Below are positions 51,178-59,026 of a stretch of 64,000 nucleotides of DNA, piece after piece. Every line of letters begins with the position of its first letter. The stretch's first letter is position 1. Source of the DNA: Candidatus Bipolaricaulota bacterium (lineage in GTDB: Bacteria > Bipolaricaulota > Bipolaricaulia > RBG-16-55-9 > DRXL01). The notes below the pieces were generated by a model. That model was not told where the DNA came from. It made no database searches and saw only the letters and a list, made by a program, of their open reading frames with translations. The position numbers and the translations under genes are program-made. The stretch covers positions 1 to 64,000 of the forward strand of contig CALLJK010000011.1 in NCBI GenBank assembly GCA_938091745.1, read 5' to 3'.

Positions 51178-52166
51178 AAGTTTTAGTCATCGGCGGCACA
51201 GGTTTTGTGAGCTACTTTGTCGTGGAAGAGTTGCTTTCCCGCGATCATGAGGTGATCATCTTCCATCGAGGAGAGCGTGAAGCAGAACACTCTCACACAG
51301 TGAGGCATCTCCACGGCGACCGCAAAGAGCTTTTGCGTTACAAGGAGCTGCTGCTCGATGAGAACCTCGATGCCGTCGTCGACGCCAGCCCTATAAACGA
51401 TAAGGACTCCCAACAAGTGATAGAGATCTTTCGTGGAGCTATCAAAGCCTCGGTGCATATCAGTAGCGTGGACGTCTATCGCGCTTGGGGAGCCCTTCAA
51501 GACGGAAGGGGCAGCGATCCCATTCCGCTTTCAGAAGATGCTCCCCTACGCGAGCTGCTCTATCTCTACCGTGGGAAGCTGCCGGGCTTTGAGGACCACG
51601 AGAAGATCTTGATGGAGCGAGCCGTGATGCAAGCTTGCCGCGAAGGCGAGTTTCCCGCGACCATCTTGAGATTGCCGATGGTCTACGGCCCCCGCGATCC
51701 GCAAGCGCGTGAATGGCCCTTTATTAAGGGGATTCTCGATGGACGAAAGCGGATGCCCATGGGCGGGGGCAGCTGCTGGCTCTGCCAGCGGGCTTATGTT
51801 GAGGACGTCGCCCAGGCCGTCGCCCTGGCCTTAGAGAGTGAGCAAGCCGTCGGAGAGATCTTCAATGTCGGCGAGGATCGGGTGTTGACGCTGAAGCAGT
51901 GGGCCAAGGCCGTCGCGGCGGCAATAGAAGCAAAGTTGGAGATCGTGATCGTGCCCGATGAGCGGCTCCCGCCGCATTTGGGGTTTTATAAAACCCATCA
52001 GCAGCACATTGTGGGCGACACGAGCAAGATTCGGCGGATGCTGGGCTATCGAGAGAGTTATGCGCTGGAGGAACGTCTGCGCCGCTCGGTAGAATGGCAC
52101 GTGCAGAACCCGCTGCAAGAGTATCGCTGGGATGTCTTCGATTACCAAGCAGAAGATCGGGCTTGA
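51174..52166 (+). CDS. NAD-dependent epimerase/dehydratase (extended SDR family)
   Basis: 330 residues. Rossmann start MKVLVIGGTGFVSYFVVEELLSRDHEVIIFHRGE, then VHISSVDVYRAWG and RLPMVYGPRDPQ. The catalytic Y-x-x-x-K reads Y-R-A-W-G, so the lysine is missing, as in several SDR subgroups including RNA-binding CSP41-like proteins. FNVGEDRVLTLKQWAKAVAAA is typical of this subgroup. Reaction not predictable. Coupled by overlap to the preceding GNAT gene. Confidence 0.82.
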   Translation: MKVLVIGGTGFVSYFVVEELLSRDHEVIIFHRGEREAEHSHTVRHLHGDRKELLRYKELLLDENLDAVVDASPINDKDSQQVIEIFRGAIKASVHISSVDVYRAWGALQDGRGSDPIPLSEDAPLRELLYLYRGKLPGFEDHEKILMERAVMQACREGEFPATILRLPMVYGPRDPQAREWPFIKGILDGRKRMPMGGGSCWLCQRAYVEDVAQAVALALESEQAVGEIFNVGEDRVLTLKQWAKAVAAAIEAKLEIVIVPDERLPPHLGFYKTHQQHIVGDTSKIRRMLGYRESYALEERLRRSVEWHVQNPLQEYRWDVFDYQAEDRA

Positions 52167-52303
52167 ACGCTCCACTGAAAGCGCGTTAAAGTGTATTATG
52201 CCCAAGTGGACAGAGCAGGAGCTTAAGGCCTTGCAGCCCAGGCGCATGGCCCAAGATGCAGCGCGGCGGGCGACGCTGCGTTTCAGTTGGCAGAGTGATC
52301 GAT

Positions 52304-52903
52304 ATGTCCGAGGAGGGAAGCCAAGACTTGCTCCAGCAGGCGGGCATCACTGAGGGCCAAGCTGTACTAGACATAGGCTTCGGCAGTATAGAAGAGCTCT
52401 TAGCCATCAGCGCTTTGGTGGGCAAGAAAGGCTCTGTTATCGGCTTGGAGAAAAATTTAGAACCAGCAAGACAAGCTCTGACTAGCGTCAAAGAAGCGCT
52501 TACGAAGATCTCTGTATTGGAAGGCTCAGCTGAGCAGATCCCTCTTCCCGATGAGTCCGTTGATCTTGTGCTTTGCAAGAGCGTTCTTCACGAGATCCGA
52601 GATCTCAACAGAGCCATTGGCGAGATGGTCCGCGTGCTCGTACCCCATGGGGCTTTGGTTATCATTGATTTTCAGCTCATCCCCAGAGCGCATTTTTTCT
52701 TCTATAGGATCGTTGCTACACTATCTCAGCGCAGGCTATGTCAGGATCGCCATCCCGGCTTCAGTTGCGAGGAGATAGAGAAGCTTCTGAGCTCTTATCA
52801 TCTCGAGGTGAGCTATCGAGAGCTTGACACGATCGGGAGGTTGGGCTGGCTGGAGGTTCCGCTCTTCTTAGCAAGAGCAACAAAGAAGCGAGGCAAACCA
52901 TGA
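52304..52903 (+). CDS. Class I SAM-dependent methyltransferase
   Basis: About 199 residues. SAM motif I is slightly degenerate (VLDIGFGSIEELLAISALVGKKGSVIGLEKN), followed by VLEGSAEQIPLPDESVDLVLCKSVLHEI and VPHGALVIIDFQ. No good ribosome site precedes ATG 52304, and a 52-codon frame (52198-52353) with plausible coding content overlaps it in another frame, so the true N-terminus may have been lost or frameshifted. The stop overlaps the start of the next fragment by 4 bp. Confidence 0.75.
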   Translation: MSEEGSQDLLQQAGITEGQAVLDIGFGSIEELLAISALVGKKGSVIGLEKNLEPARQALTSVKEALTKISVLEGSAEQIPLPDESVDLVLCKSVLHEIRDLNRAIGEMVRVLVPHGALVIIDFQLIPRAHFFFYRIVATLSQRRLCQDRHPGFSCEEIEKLLSSYHLEVSYRELDTIGRLGWLEVPLFLARATKKRGKP

Positions 52904-52940
52904 ACGAGATCGGGGCTTTTTACGATAAGAACGCGCAATA
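52900..52940 (+). repeat. 41-bp direct repeat, left copy
   Basis: Identical to 53533-53573. It contains a start codon and the first 13 codons of a methyltransferase-like frame. Together the copies bracket the hicBA toxin-antitoxin pair. Confidence 0.95.
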
Positions 52941-53001
52941 TGAGTGGGAGCGGCTGGAGCAGACTTGGCAAGAGCTAAGGAATCGAAGTATACTTACTTA
53001 G
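52900..53001 (+). pseudogene. Truncated methyltransferase start
   Basis: 33 codons beginning MNEIGAFYDKNAQYEWERLEQ, the usual N-terminus of small SAM methyltransferases, then a TAG. The body of the enzyme is missing. Its first 41 bp are repeated exactly at 53533-53573, on the far side of the hicBA pair, suggesting that the gene was split or partly duplicated when the toxin pair arrived. Confidence 0.6.
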
Positions 53002-53030
53002 CACTAAGCGGTGAAGGGTGGTGCTCAGCA

Positions 53031-53282
53031 ATGCTGACAGAGTACATCGAGCGCGCGATGAGCAAGGCGAAATATAAGAAGCTCGAAGATGGCACTTACT
53101 GTGGCACGATCCGCCCCTGCGTTGGAGTCATAGCCTTCGGATCGACGTTGGACGAGTGCCAGGAGGAGCTACGCAGTTCGTTGGAGGATTGGCTCATGGC
53201 AAAACTCCGTCATGGGCAACCCATCCCTGTCATTGATGGCATTGACCTGAACGTACAAGTCCCCGTCTCAGCTCGTGGCTAG
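53031..53282 (+). CDS. hicB: HicB-family antitoxin
   Basis: 83 residues: MLTEYIERAMSKAKYKKLEDGTYCGTIRPCVGVIAFGSTLDECQEELRSSLEDWLMAKL is the RNase-H-like HicB fold, with a short tail. The similarity to the orphan HicB at 25850-26062 is obvious (shared MLTEYI start and E-D-W-L). It overlaps hicA by 8 bp. It should inactivate HicA and regulate the locus. Confidence 0.88.
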   Translation: MLTEYIERAMSKAKYKKLEDGTYCGTIRPCVGVIAFGSTLDECQEELRSSLEDWLMAKLRHGQPIPVIDGIDLNVQVPVSARG

Positions 53283-53505
53283 GTGGGCTCCTTGCAAGAG
53301 ACGCGATTTCATCCGTAAGCTACGCCGCTTAGGCTTTGAACCCCCACGACCAGGTCGCCGCCACTTTTATATGATCTATCAAGACTGTATGATGGTCATC
53401 CCTAACAATGAAGAGTTCTCCGTTCCTCAGCTGAAGGAACTTTTGCGGCAACTGGAAAAGATTTTAGGCCGCAAGCTCTCTCTGGCAGAGTGGCAAAGGC
53501 TGTGA
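53275..53505 (+). CDS. hicA: HicA-family mRNA interferase toxin
   Basis: 76 residues from GTG 53275. RRDFIRKLRRLGFEPPRPGRRHFYMIYQDCMMVIPNNEEFSVPQLKELLRQ is the small dsRBD-like HicA fold, with the catalytic-type histidine in G-R-R-H-F. Antitoxin-first gene order, the reverse of the classical hicAB. It degrades mRNA when free. Confidence 0.88.
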   Translation: MARWAPCKRRDFIRKLRRLGFEPPRPGRRHFYMIYQDCMMVIPNNEEFSVPQLKELLRQLEKILGRKLSLAEWQRL

Positions 53506-53532
53506 CGGAGGATCGCTGAAAGAGAGCGACTC

Positions 53533-53573
53533 ATGAACGAGATCGGGGCTTTTTACGATAAGAACGCGCAATA
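53533..53573 (+). repeat. 41-bp direct repeat, right copy
   Basis: Identical to 52900-52940. Here the reading frame continues only a short way (YALRSLQKLSGAS...) before stopping, so this copy is also non-functional. Confidence 0.95.
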
Positions 53574-53630
53574 CGCTCTTCGATCTCTCCAAAAGCTGTC
53601 TGGAGCTAGCTATAAACTAAGCCGAGACCC

Positions 53631-53660
53631 TTGCATTTTGGGTGCAGCAGAGCCTATACT
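53631..53660 (+). promoter_or_regulatory. Promoter of the second DinB-like gene
   Basis: TTGCAT (53631-53636), an 18-bp spacer and TATACT (53655-53660). The short leader contains GGGCC-AAAAGC-GGCCC, a small hairpin, before AAGGGGGT and ATG 53696. Confidence 0.6.
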
Positions 53661-53695
53661 CTACGTGGGCCAAAAGCGGCCCAAGGGGGTCTGAT

Positions 53696-54181
53696 ATGCC
53701 TAAGAAGCAGAATCCGCAGACGGAGTGGCTCCTTAAGGCGATGGAGCTGGCTTTTCAGAAGAAGAAAGGGCTGTGGGCGCACTCGATGCTCGACGCGTTA
53801 GAGGGGCTGACAGCGGAGCAGGCGGCGTGGAAACCTAGGAAGAAGGGCGCGCATTCGATCTGGGAGATCGTACACCATGCTACGTACTGGAAGGACTTCT
53901 TAGTGCAGCGGCTCGAGGGTAGCACGGCCAAGTTCTCCGACGAAGAGAGCTGGACTGTGTCGGAAACCGGCGAAGAAGCGTGGGCCAAGGCAATCGCGCG
54001 CCTCAAGCGCACACATAATAAGCTTATGAGGCGCTTACAGGAGGGGAAGCTCGATCTCGATAAGCCCTTCCCCGGCGAGAAGATGCCCACGGGCGAAGCA
54101 CTCCTTGGCACGCTGGCTCATGATCTCTATCACACGGGGCAGATCGCGCTCTTGCGGCAAATGCAGGGAATCGAACTCTAA
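53696..54181 (+). CDS. DinB-family (four-helix bundle) protein
   Basis: 161 residues. HSIWEIVHHATYWKDFLVQRL and GTLAHDLYHTGQIALLRQM contain the histidines of the DinB metal site (H near residue 60, H-x-x-x-H at the end). TAEQAAWKPRKKGAHSIWE is a usual family stretch. Biochemical role unknown. ATG 53696 is fixed by the upstream ribosome site. Confidence 0.85.
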   Translation: MPKKQNPQTEWLLKAMELAFQKKKGLWAHSMLDALEGLTAEQAAWKPRKKGAHSIWEIVHHATYWKDFLVQRLEGSTAKFSDEESWTVSETGEEAWAKAIARLKRTHNKLMRRLQEGKLDLDKPFPGEKMPTGEALLGTLAHDLYHTGQIALLRQMQGIEL

Positions 54182-54197
54182 CTGAGAGGTGATCTCT

Positions 54198-55097
54198 GTG
54201 TTCAAACGGCTTGCAGTGTTAGTGTGTGGGATACTTGTCCTTGCGGCTGTCCCGCAGACAATATCCGCAACGGACGGAGAGATCAAATTTGTTGGGATTG
54301 CTGAGTCTTTTCATCAGCTGATCGGCGGCAGCTGGTGGCTCGTGCGCGTCGAGAGAGTTATCTCTGGCCCGCAGCCGTGCGCGCAAGAGCTGAGAGTCGT
54401 GACGTGGACGTCTGCAGCACCGCCCATTGAATGGGGCTACGTCGACCCTGAGATCAAGCCCAACGACAGAGTCCAAGTCTACGGGCGCTACGTCACCGAT
54501 GGGGAGTCTGGCTGTTTTGTGACTCTGGAATGGTCTGCTGCCCAAAGCCCTTCGCTCTACTTCATCAGAGTGCCGTTGGAGGTCGTCGCTGCGCAGATAA
54601 CTATCTCTCCGGCTGCACCGACGACGGCTGATGAAGTCACTCTGACTGTGGCCGTGACGTTCTCGAAAGAGTTCAGCAACGAGTGCTTCGCTGCGGCGCA
54701 GCTCTCGAACGTCAAACTCGAGGGCAACAGATTCGTCGTCACGGCGTGGGAGATCTGGCCAGGGATAGCGTGCTTTTTAGTCTATCGGCCGACACGAACT
54801 GGCCAGCGCACCTACGCGCTCGGCAGGCTCGCAGCTGGAACGTATACCGTCGAGCTGCAGGACTTTTGGGGGATAGTTCAAAGCTATACTTTCACTGTCG
54901 CGCAAGCAGGGCAGGTGTCCCTCGAGCGAGCTTTGGACGAGAACGGCAACGGCAGAATTGACGATCCTGAGATCATTAGAGCTATTAACTTTTGGATTCG
55001 CCAAGAGCCTGTGCCGGGGACTGGTGGACAAGTGATCACTGACGCTGCGATCATTCAGCTTTTGGATCTCTGGATCAAGGGTGAGCCGATTCGCTAA
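54198..55097 (+). CDS. Secreted protein with C-terminal dockerin-like EF-hand
   Basis: 299 residues from GTG 54198 (AGAGGTGAT just upstream). Signal peptide about 1-24 (VLVCGILVLAAV). Two beta-rich domains fill the middle, the second (about 130-235) perhaps immunoglobulin-like. The end has a calcium-loop motif DENGNGRIDDPEII and a second helix ITDAAIIQLLDLWI, like a type I dockerin or EF-hand pair. Function unknown; possibly cell-surface or matrix attached. Confidence 0.65.
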   Translation: MFKRLAVLVCGILVLAAVPQTISATDGEIKFVGIAESFHQLIGGSWWLVRVERVISGPQPCAQELRVVTWTSAAPPIEWGYVDPEIKPNDRVQVYGRYVTDGESGCFVTLEWSAAQSPSLYFIRVPLEVVAAQITISPAAPTTADEVTLTVAVTFSKEFSNECFAAAQLSNVKLEGNRFVVTAWEIWPGIACFLVYRPTRTGQRTYALGRLAAGTYTVELQDFWGIVQSYTFTVAQAGQVSLERALDENGNGRIDDPEIIRAINFWIRQEPVPGTGGQVITDAAIIQLLDLWIKGEPIR

Positions 55098-55452
55098 GCG
55101 ACGCGGCGTCTATATTCTCGTAATCGAAGCCCACGGTCAGGCAGAAGTTGGGCGTTTGGGCTGGCACAGCTTCGACGGAATCTATCTGTATGTGGGCTCG
55201 GCACTTGGCCCTGGGGGCTTTAAGCGAGTCGAGCGCCACCGTGCTGTTGCCGAGGGGCGCAATAAGACGAAGCGCTGGCACATTGACTATCTCTTAGCGC
55301 TGGGGCAGCTCAAGGGCGCTCTGCTCTTTGAGACGAGTGATAAAACAATGGAATGCGCTCTGGCAGAGCAGCTTGCGCGCTTTGCTCAACCGACTATAGC
55401 TGGCTTCGGTACAAGTGACTGTCGCTGCCGAACGCATCTCTTTCGTCTATGA
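55081..55452 (+). CDS. GIY-YIG-related DUF123 protein
   Basis: 123 residues. RRGVYILVIEAHG, GIYLYVGSALGPGG and KTKRWHIDYLLALG are the conserved blocks of DUF123, a GIY-YIG-like domain often fused to endonuclease III. TAIL region GFGTSDCRCRTHLF holds the family's C-x-C and H. Start GTG 55081 overlaps the preceding gene. It is coupled by 4 bp to the hydrogenase maturation protease gene. Confidence 0.85.
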   Translation: MSRFAKRRGVYILVIEAHGQAEVGRLGWHSFDGIYLYVGSALGPGGFKRVERHRAVAEGRNKTKRWHIDYLLALGQLKGALLFETSDKTMECALAEQLARFAQPTIAGFGTSDCRCRTHLFRL

Positions 55453-55913
55453 AGGTGCTCATCATCGGTATTGGCAATCTCTATCGTCGCGACGACGCTG
55501 TGGGGCTGATCGTCGCCCGCGCGCTGCGCCAAAAGAATCTCGATAATATTGAAGTTCGAGAACTGAGCGGCGAGGGGAGTGCTCTTATTGAAGCGTGGCA
55601 GGGTGCAGAGCGCGTGATCGTAATCGACGCTGTGCAATCAGGGGCTAGTCCGGGGACGATCTTTCGCTTTGAGGCGCATCAGCAGCCAATCCCAACGGAA
55701 TTTTTTCGCTATTCAACCCATAATTTGGGTCTGGCTGAAGCGATTGAGCTGGCACGGACGCTGGGACAACTTCCCAAAGAGCTGATCGTCTACGGTATCG
55801 AGGGCCGGGATTTTACTGTGGGCGAGGGGCTTTCACTGGAGGTTGCGCGGGCAGCGCAAGAAGTTACTCAACGGATTGGCAAAGAGCTGAGGGGGCGCTC
55901 CCACTTCCAGTAG
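55449..55913 (+). CDS. [NiFe]-hydrogenase maturation protease
   Basis: 154 residues of the HybD/HycI family: LIIGIGNLYRRDDAVGLIVARAL carries the first nickel-recognition Asp/Glu region, VIVIDAVQSGASPGTIF the second Asp, and STHNLGLAEAIELA the histidine. It trims the C-terminus of a hydrogenase large subunit after nickel insertion. A second one lies at 61632-62105, matching the two large subunits in the window. Confidence 0.92.
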   Translation: MKVLIIGIGNLYRRDDAVGLIVARALRQKNLDNIEVRELSGEGSALIEAWQGAERVIVIDAVQSGASPGTIFRFEAHQQPIPTEFFRYSTHNLGLAEAIELARTLGQLPKELIVYGIEGRDFTVGEGLSLEVARAAQEVTQRIGKELRGRSHFQ

Positions 55914-56233
55914 ACGAAGAGGCGGAGCACCAAAGGCCAAATCCCCACTATGCCGAAAAATACCGCCAATATAAGAGAATGAGCTGCGTTCCATACCCCC
56001 CATACTAAAACAATCGTTATTAGTGGGCTTAGAACAGCTGCAAGATTGCCCATGCCGAAATTCACGGGGTAAGTTAGGTAGAACATTTGGTAGATCACTT
56101 CTTTTTCGCGCTCCGCATAGCATATTCGATGATACTTTTTAGGAATGAGACCCCATAAAGCACTTACCATTAAATCATCAAGGTATTCAATGTCGTTACC
56201 GCAGCGATCACAGGCTATAGCAGCTTGCTTCAT
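55868..56233 (-). CDS. Membrane protein with an N-terminal zinc-binding-like motif
   Basis: About 121 residues. IACDRCGNDIEYL and HRICYAERE give a C-x-x-C plus H/C pattern, followed by two or three hydrophobic segments (AAVLSPLITIVLVWGVW, LILAVFFGIVGIWPLVL). No family recognised. The promoter 10 bp upstream fixes ATG 56233. The 3' end overlaps the maturation protease gene by 46 bp in convergent orientation, which could allow antisense interference. Confidence 0.6.
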   Translation of the reverse strand: MKQAAIACDRCGNDIEYLDDLMVSALWGLIPKKYHRICYAEREKEVIYQMFYLTYPVNFGMGNLAAVLSPLITIVLVWGVWNAAHSLILAVFFGIVGIWPLVLRLFVYWKWERPLSSLPIR

Positions 56234-56242
56234 AGTGTTTGG

Positions 56243-56272
56243 ATTATATCTTTCTTGGGATCGAAGTGTCAA
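56243..56272 (-). promoter_or_regulatory. Promoter of the zinc-motif membrane protein, leaderless type
   Basis: Minus strand TTGACA (56272-56267), an 18-bp spacer and TATAAT (56248-56243). The ATG at 56233 begins 9 bp downstream of the -10 box. Confidence 0.75.
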
Positions 56273-56342
56273 CTTGATCAGAGCTAACCTCCAGCCTGAC
56301 GCAGATCATTGCATCGCGCTTTGAAAAAGAGTACCCTAAATA

Positions 56343-56359
56343 AGGACTAAAAAAGTCCT
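56343..56359 (+). promoter_or_regulatory. Rrf2/IscR-type operator
   Basis: AGGACT-AAAAA-AGTCCT is a perfect 6-bp inverted repeat with a 5-bp spacer. Its core GACT-N5-AGTC matches the IscR type 1 site pattern. It lies 8 bp upstream of the Rrf2-family gene, ideally placed for autoregulation and control of feoBA. Confidence 0.65.
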
Positions 56360-56367
56360 CGATAGCT

Positions 56368-56778
56368 ATGTTTCTCACACGACGGAGTGACTACGGCCTG
56401 CAAGCAGTCTTCGCGCTCGCTCAGAGTTCGGGATTTATCTCAGCCAAACAGATCGCCCAAGAGCATAACTTGCCCGTCGCGTTTGTCAAGAAGCTACTGC
56501 AGCAGCTCTGCCGCGCGGGCTTGGTGAAAGCCAGCGTGGGCAAGCAGGGCGGCTACGCGCTCGCTCGCGCTCCCGACAAGATCTCGATTCGCGAACTGCT
56601 TGAGGCGCTCGAAGGTGATCTGGTGCCGGTCTCGTGTCTGGTCCCCGATCATGAATGTGACTTGGCTGACGAGTGCACAGTGCGGCGCATCTGGGCGCAG
56701 ATAGATCAAAAGATTCAGGAAACGTTGGAGTCCATCTCCCTGAAAGATCTCTTAGCACTGGATGCTGAAGTGGGCTGA
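56368..56778 (+). CDS. Rrf2-family transcriptional regulator with Fe-S cysteine triad
   Basis: 136 residues. The winged helix (LTRRSDYGLQAVFALAQ, ISAKQIAQEHNLPVAFVKKLLQQLCRAGLVKASVGKQGGYALA) is followed by C90-x6-C97-x5-C103, the cluster-binding triad of IscR, NsrR and RsrR-like proteins. It should sense iron, Fe-S status or NO. It lies 11 bp before feoB and behind its own operator-like palindrome, so regulation of ferrous-iron uptake is the natural reading. Confidence 0.9.
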   Translation: MFLTRRSDYGLQAVFALAQSSGFISAKQIAQEHNLPVAFVKKLLQQLCRAGLVKASVGKQGGYALARAPDKISIRELLEALEGDLVPVSCLVPDHECDLADECTVRRIWAQIDQKIQETLESISLKDLLALDAEVG

Positions 56779-56789
56779 TCGATGAGCTT

Positions 56790-58580
56790 ATGGCGAACTG
56801 TCACGGCCCAGGACAGACGACGACCCAAGAGACAGCGACGAGCACGATCGTACTCGTCGGTGCACCCAATGTGGGAAAAAGCTTGCTCTTCCATCGCTTG
56901 ACGGGAACCTATGTCACGGTCTCGAACTACCCTGGCACGACGGTCGAGATCACGCAGGGGAGGCTAGACCTCTTCCCTGGCTCCACTCTCGCTTTGCTCG
57001 ACACCCCAGGGCTGCGCTCGCTGTTGCCAATTACTGAAGAAGAACAAATCACAAAAGATATTCTGGTGCGCGACAACGTCGCCGTGATCGTTCATGTCGC
57101 TGACGCTAAAGATTTGGAACGCTCGCTCGCGCTGACGCTTCAGTTGATGGAGCTTGGCCCGCCGGTCGTGCTCGTCCTCAACATGATCGACGAAGCCCAA
57201 AAAGCAGGGCTAGAGATAGACCGTCGCGCTCTCGAAGAGAAGCTGAAAATCCCTGTGGTGCTGACGAGCGCTCTGGAGAACCGGGGCATTGCCGAGCTGA
57301 GGGAAGCTATCGCGCAAGCCCTGCAAAACGCTGAAAACCCCCGGCGTACGCGTGACTTTTCACTCGACGAGATTGTCGAAGCGCATCGGCGCACCCGTGC
57401 CATCGCTTCTGCAGTGCTGCGTCGAACCCAAGCGCGTACACTATCGCTCAGCGAGCGCGTGAGCCAGCTTACGGTTCATCCCGTCATGGGTGGGCTGCTG
57501 CTTGTGCTCGTGCTGTGGGGACTCTATGAATTTGTAGGCGTCTTCGGGGCGCAGATCGCCGTTGGCTTTCTCGAGAACACCCTCTTTGGAGAGTATATCA
57601 ATCCATGGGTGACGCAGCTCGTTCAGAGGCTGCTGCCCTGGGCTTTTTTGCAAGATCTGCTCATCGGCGAGTACGGGGTCATCACGCTGGGACTGCGTTA
57701 TGCAATTGCGATTATTTTGCCCATCGTGACGACGTTCTTTTTCGCGTTTGCGCTCATCGAGGACTCTGGGTATCTGCCTAGACTTGCGATGCTCATTGAC
57801 AGACTCTTCAAAGTAATTGGGCTGAGCGGGCGCGCTGTGATCCCCATCGTGTTGGGCTTTGGCTGCGACACGATGGCGACGTTAGTAACGAGAACACTGG
57901 AGACGCGCCGCGAAAAGCTGATCGCGACGTTTCTCTTAGCGTTAGCTATCCCGTGCTCGGCGCAGCTTGGCGTGATTTTAGGGTTACTTGCGGGGCATTC
58001 GCTAGCTGTGGGGATTTGGGCTGGAGTTATTGCGCTGAATTTCTTAGTGATCGGGTATTTGACAGCGAAGCTCTTGCCAGGGGAGCGCTCGCTCTTCTAC
58101 ATTGAGATTCCCCCGTTGCGCTGGCCTTTGCTCAGTAACTTGCTGGTGAAGACCTACACGCGCGTCCATTGGTATCTCAAAGAGATATTGCCGTTCTTTC
58201 TAGTCGCGAGCGTCGCGATCTGGCTTGGGCAGATCACCGGTATTTTCGGGATACTCGTAAACGCGCTTGCTGTGATCGTCCAAACGATTGGATTGCCGAG
58301 AGAGGCTGCTGTGGCGTTTCTGTTCGGGTTCTTCCGGCGCGACTATGGCGCTGCTGGGCTGTATGATCTGCACAACGCCGGCGCGCTGAGCGGCGTCTCT
58401 CTAGTTGTCGCAGCGGTGACACTGACGCTCTTTGTGCCGTGTGTTGCGCAGTTTATGATAACAGCAAAAGAGCGAGGCTGGAAGGCAGCCATCGCCATGG
58501 CTGCGTTTATCTTCCCATATGCGTTCTTTGTCGGCTGGGTTGTGAATCTCGTCTTGACGACGCTTGGGGTGCGGCTATGA
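56790..58580 (+). CDS. feoB: Ferrous iron transporter FeoB
   Basis: 596 residues, short for FeoB. The N-terminal G domain has GAPNVGKSLLFHRLTG (G1), NYPGTT (G2) and DTPGL (G3), followed by helical spacer and about nine membrane helices containing the paired Gate motifs GFGCDTMATLVTRTLETRREK...IPCSAQLGV and FFRRDYGAAGLYDL. It imports Fe(II), needed for the many Fe-S and Ni-Fe enzymes here. The stop overlaps the feoA start by 4 bp. Confidence 0.95.
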   Translation: MANCHGPGQTTTQETATSTIVLVGAPNVGKSLLFHRLTGTYVTVSNYPGTTVEITQGRLDLFPGSTLALLDTPGLRSLLPITEEEQITKDILVRDNVAVIVHVADAKDLERSLALTLQLMELGPPVVLVLNMIDEAQKAGLEIDRRALEEKLKIPVVLTSALENRGIAELREAIAQALQNAENPRRTRDFSLDEIVEAHRRTRAIASAVLRRTQARTLSLSERVSQLTVHPVMGGLLLVLVLWGLYEFVGVFGAQIAVGFLENTLFGEYINPWVTQLVQRLLPWAFLQDLLIGEYGVITLGLRYAIAIILPIVTTFFFAFALIEDSGYLPRLAMLIDRLFKVIGLSGRAVIPIVLGFGCDTMATLVTRTLETRREKLIATFLLALAIPCSAQLGVILGLLAGHSLAVGIWAGVIALNFLVIGYLTAKLLPGERSLFYIEIPPLRWPLLSNLLVKTYTRVHWYLKEILPFFLVASVAIWLGQITGIFGILVNALAVIVQTIGLPREAAVAFLFGFFRRDYGAAGLYDLHNAGALSGVSLVVAAVTLTLFVPCVAQFMITAKERGWKAAIAMAAFIFPYAFFVGWVVNLVLTTLGVRL

Positions 58581-59017
58581 AGTGCGCGCTCTGTGGCTTT
58601 GAGTTCTCCGAATCTGAGGCGAAGCGTCCGTGCGCGAGCTGTCCTCTAGGGGCAAAGTGCGATCTTGTTTGCTGCCCCAATTGTGGCTATCAGGCTCCGA
58701 GGGAACCCCGATGGTTGAGCCGTTGGCGTCATCGTCATAACGCTTATGACGGGACGCTAGCAGCCTTGCGGCCGGGGATAGAGACAGAGATTATCGCCGT
58801 GCGTCCGCGCGATAAGAGAACGCTGCACAAACTGACAGCGTTGGGGCTGCTGCCTGGGGTGCGCGTGCGCCTCTTGCGCAGATTCCCATGCTATCTGATA
58901 GAATTGGGGCACACGCAGATCGCGCTGGATAGAGAGCTTGCATCGGCAATTGTTGTGCGAACTCACACCCTCACCCCTAGCCCCTCTCCCCTCAGAGGGA
59001 GAGGGGAAAAGGAGTGA
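58577..59017 (+). CDS. feoA: FeoA-domain protein with N-terminal zinc-ribbon-like region
   Basis: 146 residues. The N-terminus is cysteine-rich (CALCGF, CASCPLGAKCDLVCCPNCGY), then the FeoA SH3-like domain (about 65-130: LRPGIETEIIAVRPRDKRTLHKLTALGLLPGVRVRLLRRFPCYLIELGHTQIALDRELA). The last 17 residues (TLTPSPSPLRGRGEKE) are encoded by the palindromic repeat at 58968-59020 and look acquired rather than functional. The cysteine-rich N-terminus resembles small FeoC-like or zinc-ribbon proteins fused to FeoA. Confidence 0.88.
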   Translation: MKCALCGFEFSESEAKRPCASCPLGAKCDLVCCPNCGYQAPREPRWLSRWRHRHNAYDGTLAALRPGIETEIIAVRPRDKRTLHKLTALGLLPGVRVRLLRRFPCYLIELGHTQIALDRELASAIVVRTHTLTPSPSPLRGRGEKE

Positions 59018-59020
59018 GGG
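58968..59020. repeat. Palindromic CCCTC-type repeat overlapping the end of feoA
   Basis: Outer arms CCCTCAC (58968-58974) and GTGAGGG (59014-59020) enclose a 10-bp hairpin (58981-58990 with 58997-59006, 6-nt loop). The left part encodes the feoA C-terminus, whose TGA lies in the right arm. The right-arm run GAGGGG serves as ribosome site for the next gene at 59027. Same class as the elements at 12110 and 20672. Confidence 0.85.
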
Positions 59021-59026
59021 GATACC

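Noticed and set aside
52198-52353. Possible small gene (52 codons) before the methyltransferase
   Set aside because: Coding-like at first but it overlaps the methyltransferase in another frame and has no family; it is kept only as a hint of a lost or frameshifted N-terminus.
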